The notes: a model not told the origin generated them from the sequence alone. Positions 1 to 8,977 are shown, counted from the stretch's first letter. The stretch: DNA of 64,000 nt from Sulfurospirillum sp001602955 (GCA_001602955.1 LVAC01000023.1:62001-126000); one strand, 5' to 3'. Program-made: numbers and translations.

Positions 1-607
1 CTTTCGTAACGAGTAGATCAATGTCGTCGGCATATACGCCGGTTCCGATAATCCACTGCCACGGTGCAAATAACTCGACGAAAGAAATCTTGGCTTGAGG
101 TTTGTTAAAGCCCGGTTTTTCCCACATGTAGTGAACAACACCTTTGCCCTCTTTTTTTGCGGCTTCGACCATTTCGTTAAATAAAAATTTGCCCGTAGGG
201 TCTTTGGATTGGCTCAAATCGCTCCCGTCTAATGCCGGTTTAATCGGATGCATCACCATCTTAGGCGTAAAATCGTTAATCCAAAAATAACCGTCTTCCC
301 CGAAACGTAACTGCTTAATCGCTTCTTTTGCTTTGGCTTGATACGCCGCAATAACGCTTGGATCGTCTTTGTTCGCTTCCTTTTGAAGTTCTTGATAGAC
401 GATGTTGATCACCTGATAGGCAATCTTGGTTTTGTCGCTAAGAGCTTCGACTTTGTCGCGCGTCATAATCGAACGGGTACTTTCAAGGCGCGCCCCCTCT
501 TCTTTATACATCAAAAAAGCACTCACACAGGTTGAAACGACGGCGGTAACGAGTAAAGCGGCAATGACCAGAAGCGTTACTTTAAACTGAATACTAAACT
601 TTTTCAT
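1..607 (-). CDS. Methyl-accepting chemotaxis protein, N-terminal part (runs off left edge)
   Basis: Partial gene covering about 202 N-terminal residues. It starts MKKFSIQFKVTLLV, a transmembrane segment, and continues into a periplasmic region with motifs of the single Cache (sCache_2) ligand-binding domain: FGEDGYFWIND, MHPIKPALDGSDLS and WQWIIGTGVYADDID. Such proteins sense small molecules, often carboxylates, and signal through CheA/CheW. The HAMP and signalling domains lie outside the window, so chemoreceptor is inferred from the sensor type and the neighbouring gene; a Cache histidine kinase or cyclase is possible. The start ATG overlaps the TGA of the upstream PAS gene (ATGA), so the two are probably translationally coupled. 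Confidence 0.75.
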   Translation of the reverse strand, partial: MKKFSIQFKVTLLVIAALLVTAVVSTCVSAFLMYKEEGARLESTRSIMTRDKVEALSDKTKIAYQVINIVYQELQKEANKDDPSVIAAYQAKAKEAIKQLRFGEDGYFWINDFTPKMVMHPIKPALDGSDLSQSKDPTGKFLFNEMVEAAKKEGKGVVHYMWEKPGFNKPQAKISFVELFAPWQWIIGTGVYADDIDLLVTK

Positions 608-1002
608 GCTCTTTGCTCCTGCTCTCGCATCTTTCGATACACCGCTTCGTATTTTTCGATCTCCTCGGGAAAGGCTTTTTTGCGTACGGAAAGATAATGC
701 TCTTTCCCAAACGGAAAGATTGTCGCATACACCCAATAATGTTGCCCGCTTTTAGAACTGTTTTTCACAAATCCTTGCCATACTTTTCCCTGTTTGATCG
801 TCTCCCAAAGCTCTTTAAATGCGGCTTTTGGCATATCGGGGTGGCGAATGATGTTGTGCGGTTGTCCAATCAGTTCTTCCAAAGAGTAACCCGAAACGTG
901 TACAAACGCTTTGTCGGCAAATACGATATGCCCCCTCGCGTCCGTTTCGGAAACCAATAAGGTCGTATCGTCCAATACGATTTCATTTCCTTTCGTCTGC
1001 AT
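604..1002 (-). CDS. PAS-domain energy-taxis protein (Aer/CetB-like)
   Basis: A 132-residue protein that is one PAS domain of the Aer/CetB type. Visible motifs are LLVSETDARGHIVFAD, SLEELIGQPHNIIRHPDMP and GQHYWVYATIFP. In this family the PAS domain usually binds FAD and reports redox state. There is no membrane or signalling domain, so like Campylobacter CetB it would need a partner receptor; the directly downstream, overlapping receptor gene is the obvious candidate. I chose the ATG at 1002 because AAAGGA lies nine bases upstream; an in-frame ATG at 1041 has no clear ribosome-binding site. FAD binding is inferred from the family. Confidence 0.8.
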   Translation of the reverse strand: MQTKGNEIVLDDTTLLVSETDARGHIVFADKAFVHVSGYSLEELIGQPHNIIRHPDMPKAAFKELWETIKQGKVWQGFVKNSSKSGQHYWVYATIFPFGKEHYLSVRKKAFPEEIEKYEAVYRKMREQEQRA

Positions 1003-1139
1003 CGTGAAAAATCCTTTCAATCCACATAATTCTCTGAGCATTGTAACATTTTCTTTTGCGAAGCAGGTAACGTTTTTTTAATCGTCGCCTTCGTCCACGC
1101 TTTTTGGCTGAATTTACGCTTCATTAACCGTCTCTACGC

Positions 1140-1145
1140 TACAAT
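1140..1145 (+). promoter_or_regulatory. Possible -10 element of the efflux adaptor operon
   Basis: TACAAT (followed by AATAG) lies about 45 bases before the ATG at 1189, in the gap between this operon and the divergent PAS gene. No convincing -35 is visible, which is usual in Campylobacterota. AAGGATTCTTC just before the ATG is the ribosome-binding site. Confidence 0.4.
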
Positions 1146-1188
1146 AATAGAACATGTCACATCTTTTAAAACGCACTAAGGATTCTTC

Positions 1189-2328
1189 ATGACGTTTTTC
1201 GATTTCCGTCGACGACTTTTTTTCGTTCTGTTTTGCCTCGTCGCCCCGCTGATCGCCCAAGAAGCCAAAACACCCGATGCCAATGCCGCATCGCCTTTGG
1301 TAGACGTTTATCGCATTTTTAAACCCCAAGAAGAAGCAATTACGTTGATCTATCCCGCCAAAACGATCAGTGCCCAAAGCGTGACGCTCAAAGCCAGAGC
1401 CAACGGACTTTTACTCAAAAAATTTTTTAACGAAGGCGATTTTGTCAAAGAAGGCGACGTTCTTTACAAAATCGAATCGGATACCTACGAAGCCGCTTTA
1501 AACCAAGCCAAAGCCAACGTCGCAAACGCAAACGTGCAAGAGCACAAAACGCGCAAAGATTGGGAGCGCATTCAAACGCTTTTTGAAACGGGTGCTTCGA
1601 GCGAACAAGAAAAAGACGCCGCTTATTTTGCTTTTGAAAGTGCCAAAGCCGCGCTTAAAAGTGCCGAGGCTAGTCTCCAAAACGCGATGATTGCCCTTGA
1701 TCGTACGACGATCAAAGCTCCTATCGGCGGCATGACGGGACTTAAATTGATCGACGTAGGCTCTTTGGTAACGGAAGGAACGCCTTTAGTCGACATTACG
1801 CAAATAGCTCCCTTACATGTCGAATTTTCCATTCCCGATAGCGACGTTATGCGTCAAAAATATGCTATCAAAAACGGCTCGTGGGCAAAACCCGCCGACG
1901 GAAAGATCAAAGCTTCGCTGATGGTAGGCGAACACCCGTTAAAAGAGATCGGCACGGTCGATTTTTTCGACAACTCGCTCAATGCCAAAACCGGTTCGCT
2001 CAAAGCCAGAGCCACCTTTAAAAACGAGCATAAAGAGTTGCTTCCCAATCAGTTTGTAAAAATTTCGCTGATCGGTTTGGTGCGCACAAACGTCATTAAA
2101 GTACCGCAAAAAGCCGTTCTTCAAACGCCTCTGGGCGCAAGCGTTTTTGTCGTTCAAAACGGCAAAGCGTCCACACGCGCTATTACCGTTGCGGAAAACA
2201 GCGGCAACGACGCTATCGTCGAAAGCGGTCTTCAAGAAGGCGACCTTGTCGTCGTCAACAATTTTTTCCGCATCAAAAACGATATGCCCGTTAAAATCGA
2301 GCGCGTTATCAACGAGGCGGCACGCTAA
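1189..2328 (+). CDS. RND-type efflux periplasmic adaptor (membrane fusion protein)
   Basis: A 379-residue AcrA/MexA-type adaptor. An N-terminal signal sequence ends near LIAQEA. A biotinyl-lipoyl-like half follows (KARANGLLLKKFFNEGDFVKEGDVLYKI), then a long coiled coil rich in Ala, Lys and Gln, the second lipoyl half (IKAPIGGMTGLK, VDVGSLVTEGTPL), a beta-barrel and a membrane-proximal domain. It would bridge an inner-membrane pump and an outer-membrane channel. Its stop overlaps the next start (TAATG), so it is co-translated with the outer-membrane factor. No inner-membrane pump gene lies on either side. Alanine codons suit neighbouring genes; there is no sign of damage. Confidence 0.9.
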   Translation: MTFFDFRRRLFFVLFCLVAPLIAQEAKTPDANAASPLVDVYRIFKPQEEAITLIYPAKTISAQSVTLKARANGLLLKKFFNEGDFVKEGDVLYKIESDTYEAALNQAKANVANANVQEHKTRKDWERIQTLFETGASSEQEKDAAYFAFESAKAALKSAEASLQNAMIALDRTTIKAPIGGMTGLKLIDVGSLVTEGTPLVDITQIAPLHVEFSIPDSDVMRQKYAIKNGSWAKPADGKIKASLMVGEHPLKEIGTVDFFDNSLNAKTGSLKARATFKNEHKELLPNQFVKISLIGLVRTNVIKVPQKAVLQTPLGASVFVVQNGKASTRAITVAENSGNDAIVESGLQEGDLVVVNNFFRIKNDMPVKIERVINEAAR

Positions 2329-3731
2329 TGCGTTTCGTTCCCTTAAGTTTCACGCTCCTCGTGATACTATTCGACGGTTGTTCGTTGGCTCCCGAACTCA
2401 ACGTTCCTGCGATTGAAGAGCCTCAAAACATACGCGAAGAAAACGTACATGTCGATAAAACCTGGTGGAAAGCGTTCAACGATGATGCGTTAAACGCCTT
2501 GATCGAGCAAGCCTTAATGCAAAGCGACGACCTCAAACTCTCTGCCCTTAAAGTCCTCAAAGCACGTCAAACCTTGGGCTTAAGCGAAGCAAACGAAATG
2601 CCGAGCGTCAATGCTAACGCAAGCGTTTCGCGCCAAAAAACGAGCGACGAAACCTATCAGCACAACCGCGCACGTTACGACGAAAAAGCTTTCAATGCTA
2701 CCCTCTCTTACGAAATCGACCTATGGGGCAAACTTTCTTCTCAAAACGAGGCAAATTGGTCGAGTTATTTGGCAAGCAAGGCCGCACGCGAAACCATACG
2801 CAATACGCTGATTCACGACGTTTTTAGCGCATACGTCACGCTTGTTTCGCTTCGCATACGTTTAGACATTTTAGAGCAAACCGTGCAATCCTACCAAGCG
2901 GCATACGATCTTCGCGCCAAACAATCCCGCGCAGGTACGATCAGCGACGTACTCACCCATCAAACTTTAGCGCAATGGCATAATACCCAAGCCGCATACG
3001 AAGCACTCAAACAAAGTTACGCTTTACAGCAAAACGCGCTTGCTATCTTAATCGGTGCTTCGCCAAAAGCGATGCAAGAACCCTATGCCTTATCATCCGC
3101 ACTTCCCAAAGCCCTCACGATTCCACAAGGGGTTCCCTCTTCGCTTTTAGAACACCGTCCCGATATTACCGAAGCGCTGCAAACGCTTCACGGTAAAAAT
3201 GCGCTGATCGGCGTTGAAAAAAGTGCTTATTTCCCGAGTTTTAGCTTAACCGGAAGCCTCGGGCAACAAAGCGAAAGCCTCGATGCGATCGTGCACTCTT
3301 CCGCCAATAAATGGAGCCTTGCCCCAGGACTTAGCGTTCCTATTTTTGATTTCGGGCGTATCGAACAACGCGTTGCGATCTCGAAAACCGATCTTCAAAC
3401 CGCACTCGTCGGATACGAACAAACCGTCAAAAAAGCCTATAAAGAGGTCTACGATGCTTTGGCGAAAACGCAAACGCTTCGCCGCCAATACGCCCTTCAA
3501 GAAGAAGAATTAAACGCCTATCGCAACGTTTTATCCCTCACGCAAAAACGCTTTGATCGCGGCGTGGCAAACCCGCTCGAAGTCATTGATGCGCGCAAAA
3601 ACGTTTTAAGCGGATCGCTCGCATTGGTCGTTACCGAGCAAGCCCTCCTCATCGCCCAATCCGAACTCTTTAAGGCGTTAGGCGGCGGTTGGAACGCCAA
3701 AGAGCTTATCTTATCCAAGGAGTCGTTATGA
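2328..3731 (+). CDS. Outer-membrane efflux lipoprotein, NodT/TolC family
   Basis: A 467-residue TolC-like channel subunit of the NodT lipoprotein branch. The N-terminus has a signal with Cys at LFDGCSLAPEL; the residues before the Cys are a poor lipobox, so lipidation is likely but not certain. Family motifs include VDKTWWKAFNDDALNALIEQAL near the mature N-terminus, LLEHRPDITEA, and SLAPGLSVPIFDFGR in the second repeat. It forms the exit duct for a tripartite exporter. It overlaps the adaptor upstream (TAATG) and the flavin oxidoreductase downstream (ATGA), so all three form a tight operon. Confidence 0.9.
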   Translation: MRFVPLSFTLLVILFDGCSLAPELNVPAIEEPQNIREENVHVDKTWWKAFNDDALNALIEQALMQSDDLKLSALKVLKARQTLGLSEANEMPSVNANASVSRQKTSDETYQHNRARYDEKAFNATLSYEIDLWGKLSSQNEANWSSYLASKAARETIRNTLIHDVFSAYVTLVSLRIRLDILEQTVQSYQAAYDLRAKQSRAGTISDVLTHQTLAQWHNTQAAYEALKQSYALQQNALAILIGASPKAMQEPYALSSALPKALTIPQGVPSSLLEHRPDITEALQTLHGKNALIGVEKSAYFPSFSLTGSLGQQSESLDAIVHSSANKWSLAPGLSVPIFDFGRIEQRVAISKTDLQTALVGYEQTVKKAYKEVYDALAKTQTLRRQYALQEEELNAYRNVLSLTQKRFDRGVANPLEVIDARKNVLSGSLALVVTEQALLIAQSELFKALGGGWNAKELILSKESL

Positions 3732-4756
3732 GCCGATTATTGAGTGCGTATCGCTTAGGTGCGCTTACGCTTAAAAACCGCGTCGTTATGCCGCCGATGT
3801 GCATGTACAAAGCCGACATCGACGCCTGCGTGAACGATTTTCATCTCGCCCATTACGCCGCACGCGCCATCGGAGGCGTCGGTCTGATCATCGTTGAAGC
3901 AACCGCGGTGGAACCCAGAGGTCGTATTAGCATGCGCGATTTGGGATTGTGGGACGACGCACACATTTCAGGACATGCGGCATTGGTCAAACAATGCCAT
4001 GCATACGGTGCAAAAGCGGCGGTGCAACTTGCCCATGCCGGACGCAAAAGTACATGTGCCGTCTCGATTCCCGTCGCACCCTCCTCGCTGGCGTTTAGCC
4101 CCAACGCCCCCTTTCAACGTCCGCATGCTCTCAGCCTTGATGAAATCGCAGAGATCAAAGCCCGTTTCGTGCAAGCCGCCCTTCGCGCCGAAAAAGCCGG
4201 ATACGATATGGTAGAACTCCACGCCGCTCACGGCTATTTGCTCTTCGAGTTTCTCTCACCGCTTACCAATGTTCGCATCGACGCTTACGGCGGAAGTTTC
4301 GAGAAACGATGCGCACTGGTATGCGAAATTGCGCAAGCGATTCTTCAAGCGACGCACTTAGGGCTGATCGTACGCCTCTCCGCCGAAGAGTGGGTTCAGG
4401 GAGGTTGGACGATTCGCGATAGCGAAGCATTGGCACAAAAACTCGCCTCCATCGGCGTCTCGATGATCCACGTCTCCGCCGGAGGTAATCACGAGATCCA
4501 ACCTTTAATGCCCAATCTCGTGCCTTTGTATCAAGCCGCTTATGCGAAAGAGATTCGCACAAAAGCCTCAATTCCGACGATTGCGGTCGGATTGATCACG
4601 CGTGCCGAAGAGGGCGAAATGCTTTTGGAAGAAGGGTTTTGCGATTTGGTCGCTTATGGAAGAGAACTCTTGCGCAATCCCAACTTTCTCTTTTACGCCG
4701 CAAAAGCGCAAGGCGAATCGTCGCTGATCGAACCGTCGTATTTACGAGCCTTTTAA
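3728..4756 (+). CDS. NADH:flavin oxidoreductase, Old Yellow Enzyme family (YqjM-like)
   Basis: A 342-residue FMN-dependent TIM-barrel ene-reductase. Motifs typical of the YqjM/xenobiotic-reductase branch are visible: MPPMCMYK at the N-terminus, the substrate/FMN motif QLAHAGRKS, ELHAAHGYLLFEFLSPL, RIDAYGGSFEKR, and the C-terminal FMN phosphate site VAYGRELLRNPNF. These enzymes reduce activated C=C bonds or nitro groups with NAD(P)H. The ATG at 3728 is chosen because AAGGAG sits seven bases upstream and it overlaps the previous stop as ATGA. Coupling to an efflux adaptor and channel suggests handling of a toxic electrophile; that is inference. Confidence 0.88.
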   Translation: MSRLLSAYRLGALTLKNRVVMPPMCMYKADIDACVNDFHLAHYAARAIGGVGLIIVEATAVEPRGRISMRDLGLWDDAHISGHAALVKQCHAYGAKAAVQLAHAGRKSTCAVSIPVAPSSLAFSPNAPFQRPHALSLDEIAEIKARFVQAALRAEKAGYDMVELHAAHGYLLFEFLSPLTNVRIDAYGGSFEKRCALVCEIAQAILQATHLGLIVRLSAEEWVQGGWTIRDSEALAQKLASIGVSMIHVSAGGNHEIQPLMPNLVPLYQAAYAKEIRTKASIPTIAVGLITRAEEGEMLLEEGFCDLVAYGRELLRNPNFLFYAAKAQGESSLIEPSYLRAF

Positions 4757-4780
4757 CCCCATTTTACCAAGGAGACGAAG

Positions 4781-5668
4781 ATGATACGTATCTACTGCAT
4801 TGCGTGCATGCTGCTTGTAAGCCTCTGGGCAGGTATTTTACACGATCGTACGGATTTGGAGGGAGAGGATGAAAGAGGTGCGCGTATCTCTTCACATGTC
4901 ACGCTGGTTTCCGACATCGCTTACGGCAAACACCCTAAAGAGCGTTTCGACGTCTATACCCCGCAACATACGACGCCCTTAGCTTCTTTACCCGTGATTT
5001 TTATGGTACACGGCGGCGCGTGGATGATCGGAGATAAAACCTACCAAAACGTGATCGAAAATAAAGTCGCTTATTGGGTCGAACAAAAAGGCTACCTCTT
5101 GGTTTCGATTAACTATCCGATGCTTCCGACGACGCCCGTGAGCGATCAGCTCAAGTCCGTCGCCAAAGCCCTAGGATACTTTCAAGCCAATGCCGAAAAA
5201 TACGGCGGCGATAAGAACAAAGTCGTCCTCATGGGGCACTCCGCCGGAGCCCATCTCATCGCGATGCTCGCCTCTAGCGACGCACTGTATAAAACCTATG
5301 CGATTACGCCGCCCAAAGCTGCCGTTTCGCTCGATAGTGCCGTGCTCGATACGCCGAGTTTAATGAGCACGAAACACTTGCGTCTTTACGATCGTGCGTT
5401 CGGCGATAATCCCGCGTATTGGCAAGCACTCTCTCCCTACCATCAACTCTCAACGAAACGGATGCCTTTTGCGGCGGTTTGCTCAACCAAACGCGACGAC
5501 TCTTGCCTGCAAGCCAAAGCCTTTTTGGAAAAAGCCGCTTCTTTGGGAACCGTCGTTGCACTCGTGGAAGAACCGATGAGTCACAAAGACATTAACGCGC
5601 TTTTGGGAAAAGAGTTGATTTACACCAAACGCGTCGACGATTTTATCGCGACTTCGCTCGAACGCTAA
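4781..5668 (+). CDS. Secreted alpha/beta hydrolase (esterase/lipase, BD-FAE type)
   Basis: A 295-residue alpha/beta-hydrolase. MIRIYCIACMLLVSLWAG looks like a signal peptide, so the protein is probably periplasmic. The oxyanion-hole motif HGGAW is near residue 76, the nucleophile elbow GHSAGAH near residue 152, and a candidate catalytic His is in EPMSHKDIN near the C-terminus. AAGGAG upstream of the ATG supports the start. It follows the Old Yellow Enzyme gene after 24 bases and is probably in the same operon. Its natural ester substrate cannot be told from sequence. Confidence 0.82.
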   Translation: MIRIYCIACMLLVSLWAGILHDRTDLEGEDERGARISSHVTLVSDIAYGKHPKERFDVYTPQHTTPLASLPVIFMVHGGAWMIGDKTYQNVIENKVAYWVEQKGYLLVSINYPMLPTTPVSDQLKSVAKALGYFQANAEKYGGDKNKVVLMGHSAGAHLIAMLASSDALYKTYAITPPKAAVSLDSAVLDTPSLMSTKHLRLYDRAFGDNPAYWQALSPYHQLSTKRMPFAAVCSTKRDDSCLQAKAFLEKAASLGTVVALVEEPMSHKDINALLGKELIYTKRVDDFIATSLER

Positions 5669-5681
5669 AAAGTAACGCCCG

Positions 5682-6932
5682 ATGCAAAATAAAGAGATTC
5701 GATACGAATTGCGCTACGGTCGTGTTCATCCGTTGACTCAACTTCCCGATCGCAGGCGTTTCATCAATACGCTTGCCAACTCGACCGCCAATAAACTCGC
5801 CCTTTTAAACGTCAACGGATTTTGGAACTTCAACCACTCGTTCGGTTATACCGTGGGCGACCAAATCCTCAAAACGATCTCGCAAAGAATCCAAAAACGT
5901 TTTGCCCATGCCAGCGTTTTTCATCTCGGCGGCGACGAATTTGCGATTTTAGCGGGAAAAGAGATCGAAAAAGAGCAATTTATCCAAACGATCGAATCGT
6001 GTTTGTGGTATTTTGGCTATTCGCCGATCAACGTCGAGAACGAAAAAATTTACGCGCCACTTCGCATCGGCGTTGCTATCGGCTATGACGATCTTTTTTT
6101 GCATGCCGAATTTGCCATCAAGCAAGCCAAACGCATCGGAAAAGATTTGATGGTATACGATGCCGCTTCTCCGACACTTTGCAACCCGCAATCCACGGCT
6201 CGAAGCGAAATAGCATGGGAAAAAACGATCCGCGATGCCTTAAAGAAAGATCGCTTCGAAGTCTTTACCCAAAGCATCGTCGGCGGTAAAATACCTAAAG
6301 TCGAGTGCTTGGTACGCCTTAGGCTTCCTAATGCGGAAATTGTTTCGCCGTTTTTATTTTTGCACCATGCCAAACGTGCCAACCTTTACGAAGCCATCAC
6401 GAAGATCGTCATCCAAAAGGCGTTTGCTTTTTTTGCCGATAAACCGACGGAATTTTCGATTAACCTCACGCTTGACGATATTTTAGATCAAAGCAGGGTC
6501 GATTTTTTACTGGAGAAGATGTACGAATTCGGTGTTGCCGAACGTTTGATCGTCGAAATTACCGAAGGCGAAGGCATTGAAAACCACTCTGAAGTCCTTT
6601 CGTTTTTAAGCCTTCTCAAAAGCCAAGGCGTCAAAATCGCCATTGACGACTTCGGAACGGGCTATTCTAATTTTGAATACCTCGTCAAGCTCAAAGCCGA
6701 CTTCGTCAAAATCGACGGTTCGCTGATTAAGAATATTCACAAAGACGCCACGCACAAAGCCGTCGTCGAAGCCATGATCGCTTTCGCACAAAAAGTCGGC
6801 ATGAAAACCGTCGCCGAATTCGTTGCAAACGAACCGATTTACCTTACATGTAAAGAGTTGGGCATCGACTACTTTCAAGGCTACTTTTTCGACGAACCCT
6901 CGCCGATTGAAGCAAAAAAAAGTTCATTTTGA
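5682..6932 (+). CDS. Soluble GGDEF-EAL cyclic-di-GMP protein
   Basis: A 416-residue cytoplasmic protein with no membrane segment. A GGDEF domain occupies about residues 15-155 with an intact GGDEF motif near residue 83. An EAL domain follows at about 185-410. The phosphodiesterase residues look present: ECLVR for the ExLxR motif (near 207), SINLT, VEITEGE, IDDFGTGYSNF (near 320) and FVKIDGS. Both synthesis and hydrolysis of cyclic-di-GMP are possible; with intact EAL residues, phosphodiesterase activity regulated by GTP at the GGDEF domain is a common outcome. It lies 13 bases after the esterase gene and converges with the ABC permease gene. Confidence 0.88.
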   Translation: MQNKEIRYELRYGRVHPLTQLPDRRRFINTLANSTANKLALLNVNGFWNFNHSFGYTVGDQILKTISQRIQKRFAHASVFHLGGDEFAILAGKEIEKEQFIQTIESCLWYFGYSPINVENEKIYAPLRIGVAIGYDDLFLHAEFAIKQAKRIGKDLMVYDAASPTLCNPQSTARSEIAWEKTIRDALKKDRFEVFTQSIVGGKIPKVECLVRLRLPNAEIVSPFLFLHHAKRANLYEAITKIVIQKAFAFFADKPTEFSINLTLDDILDQSRVDFLLEKMYEFGVAERLIVEITEGEGIENHSEVLSFLSLLKSQGVKIAIDDFGTGYSNFEYLVKLKADFVKIDGSLIKNIHKDATHKAVVEAMIAFAQKVGMKTVAEFVANEPIYLTCKELGIDYFQGYFFDEPSPIEAKKSSF

Positions 6933-6943
6933 CCGTGTAGCTC

Positions 6944-7591
6944 TTAAAAGTGCAATGTTTTTTCGAGATATTTCGAGACTAACGTCACGCAGTACGTCAT
7001 CATAAAATAACAGACTCCGAGCGTTAAATAAATTTCAAACGGTTCGTAAGTTCGTACGTAAATCAGCTGTCCCGCACGCGTCAGTTCGGTAATAGAAAGG
7101 ACGGAGACCAAAGAGCTGTCTTTCAAAATCGCAGCATACGTATTGGTTAAAGGCGGAAGCATAATGCGAAGTGCTTGAGGATATAAAATATAAAATAACA
7201 TCGTATAGGTCGTCATGCCGAGCGATTTTGCCGCTTCGTGTTGCCCTTGATCGATCGCACTCATACCGGAACGAACTATTTCCGAAATATATGCTCCAAA
7301 ATTTAACGATAAACCCAAAATAGCGGCTTGATGGCTCGAAAATGCAATACCGACTTGCGGTAATCCATAATAAATAAAAAACAGTTGGATCAGTAACGGC
7401 GTTCCTCGAAAAATTTCAACATAAACGACAAAAAGCTTATCTAAAACAAACGGAATACGAAAACTCCGTAGCGTACCGACAATAATACCTATCGCCAAAG
7501 CAACTGCGAATGAGATAAACGAAAGGTAAATCGTAAGCCAAGAGGCTTCCAAAAGGAAGCCGCTATTACTAATGACGGCACTGAAATTCAC
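6944..7591 (-). CDS. Polar amino-acid-type ABC transporter permease
   Basis: A 215-residue permease of the HisM/GlnP family, with about five membrane helices. The family motif VEIFRGTPLLIQLFFIYYGLP and the coupling loop SGMSAIDQGQHEAAKSLGMT are visible. It would form a homodimeric channel energised by an ATPase that is not encoded here. It follows the binding-protein gene after one base, last in a three-gene operon headed by a desulfidase. Confidence 0.9.
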   Translation of the reverse strand: MNFSAVISNSGFLLEASWLTIYLSFISFAVALAIGIIVGTLRSFRIPFVLDKLFVVYVEIFRGTPLLIQLFFIYYGLPQVGIAFSSHQAAILGLSLNFGAYISEIVRSGMSAIDQGQHEAAKSLGMTTYTMLFYILYPQALRIMLPPLTNTYAAILKDSSLVSVLSITELTRAGQLIYVRTYEPFEIYLTLGVCYFMMTYCVTLVSKYLEKTLHF

Positions 7592-7592
7592 G

Positions 7593-8324
7593 TTAATTGA
7601 CTGCTAGCCATTTTTTAACGAGAGCATCGTATACTCCGTTTTGTTTAAGTGTCGCTAAGGCTTGATTGACGCTCAAGCTTAAATCATCACGCCCTTTTTT
7701 CATAACGACAACCAGCTCGGAAGGTGCAATTTCATCGACGATTTTGTACTCGGATTTAAACTCTTTTTGATTGGCGGCATACGCATAGCCTACGACAACG
7801 GCATCAATACGTCCGTGTTTCAGATCTAAAAATGCTTCGGGGTTATAGTTGTAACGCGCAATTTTACCGAGCCCTTTTAACGCATCCACAACTTGTTCGC
7901 TACCGCTACCTAATTGAACACCGACGGTTTTTCCTTGAAGTTCTTTCGCACTCGTAATGGTTGTATTTGCTTTTTTAACGACAATCACGTCATTGAGTAA
8001 ATAATACGTATCGGAAAGATTTACATTTTCCGCACCTGCCTCCTGACGACTCATAGCACTTAAAATCATATCGTATTGTCCGCTTTTCAGTCCACCCAAA
8101 AGCGCTTGCCATTCGGCATCTTTAATTTCAATTTGTTTCCCGAGTAATTTTCCGATTTCCATTGCCAAATCCACGTCGAAGCCGACAATCTTACCGCTTT
8201 TTTCATCGCGAGATTCAAAAGGCGGATAAGCCGCGCAAAGCCCGATGATTAAACGATCTTGTGCGGCATACGCCCCAAGAGCATATACCCATAATAAAAG
8301 TGCGGCAAAAAGTTTCTTCATCAT
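7593..8324 (-). CDS. Polar amino-acid-type ABC transporter substrate-binding protein
   Basis: A 243-residue periplasmic binding protein (family SBP_bac_3) with a clear signal peptide ending near ALGAYAA. Motifs include LIIGLCAAYPPFE, GKIVGFDVDLAMEIGK, YDMILSAMSRQ and GKTVGVQLGSGSEQ. This fold binds amino acids, cystine and similar small molecules. TAAAGGAG precedes the paired ATG codons. It directly abuts the upstream desulfidase-like gene, suggesting the ligand is a sulfur compound; that is inference from context only. Confidence 0.9.
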   Translation of the reverse strand: MMKKLFAALLLWVYALGAYAAQDRLIIGLCAAYPPFESRDEKSGKIVGFDVDLAMEIGKLLGKQIEIKDAEWQALLGGLKSGQYDMILSAMSRQEAGAENVNLSDTYYLLNDVIVVKKANTTITSAKELQGKTVGVQLGSGSEQVVDALKGLGKIARYNYNPEAFLDLKHGRIDAVVVGYAYAANQKEFKSEYKIVDEIAPSELVVVMKKGRDDLSLSVNQALATLKQNGVYDALVKKWLAVN

Positions 8325-8873
8325 TTATAACTCCTTTAAAATATGTTGTACCGAAGCGGTAGGGTTAGATTCATCAATTGCGTAAAATGATAAATCAACG
8401 CCGTTTTTTTCCAAAAGTGCCTCGAAAATTTGCATAAAAACGCCTTGCCCATCACTCGATTCGACTGAATCTATCGTCGCTTGCAAATCAAAATTGCCGC
8501 TTAATTCTCCACCCCATTTTCCTTGACATGTCTTTACGATACCGCAACTTGGGCTTCCGTCCACACCGATACATCCTATAATTTCATATCCATGTGTTCG
8601 GTAGTCGATGATTTGATCGAGAATCGGCATTAAAAGAGCCTCGCAATGACGTCTAAAAAAAGGAGTGTCGTACTGCTCTTTCACTTGCCCCCAACGTGCC
8701 ATACCTCCATAGAGCATTTCGGGACACGGAAGTTGCAAAAAGCCGTAACCGCGTTCGATTAAGGGAACAATTAAAGCAGAAAGCGCACCTTGATATAAGG
8801 CGATCCGCTCGACTTTTGCATTAGCGTTTAAGAGACAATGGCTGAGAAGGAGAATTTTTTTACTTCGTTGCAC
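8325..8873 (-). CDS. TudS/DUF523-related putative desulfidase
   Basis: A 182-residue protein with the cysteine motifs of the DUF523/TudS family: LLLSHCLLNAN at the N-terminus, LPCPEMLYGG, and DGSPSCG. In TudS three Cys ligate a [4Fe-4S] cluster that removes sulfur from thiouracil, and three matching Cys are present here. It resembles the smaller TudS-related group rather than the fused DUF523-DUF1722 proteins. The start is GTG with AAAGG six bases upstream. It is first in an operon with an ABC binding protein and permease, so it may desulfurate the imported compound. Substrate unknown. Confidence 0.75.
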   Translation of the reverse strand: MQRSKKILLLSHCLLNANAKVERIALYQGALSALIVPLIERGYGFLQLPCPEMLYGGMARWGQVKEQYDTPFFRRHCEALLMPILDQIIDYRTHGYEIIGCIGVDGSPSCGIVKTCQGKWGGELSGNFDLQATIDSVESSDGQGVFMQIFEALLEKNGVDLSFYAIDESNPTASVQHILKEL

Positions 8874-8977
8874 AAAAAACCTTTAACGGGATTTTTCCAC
8901 AAGCAGCATAACATTAGTGCACTAAGAGCCGTTTTGTCGTCCCTTTCCAAGGGAATATGCTTTAAGAGAAGGAATTT

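Noticed and set aside
3689..3727. Longer start for the Old Yellow Enzyme
   Set aside because: It would lie within the outer-membrane factor gene and lacks a ribosome-binding site; ATG at 3728 has AAGGAG.
8874..8977. Riboswitch in the leader of the desulfidase operon
   Set aside because: Only one short hairpin is visible and no known riboswitch motif fits.
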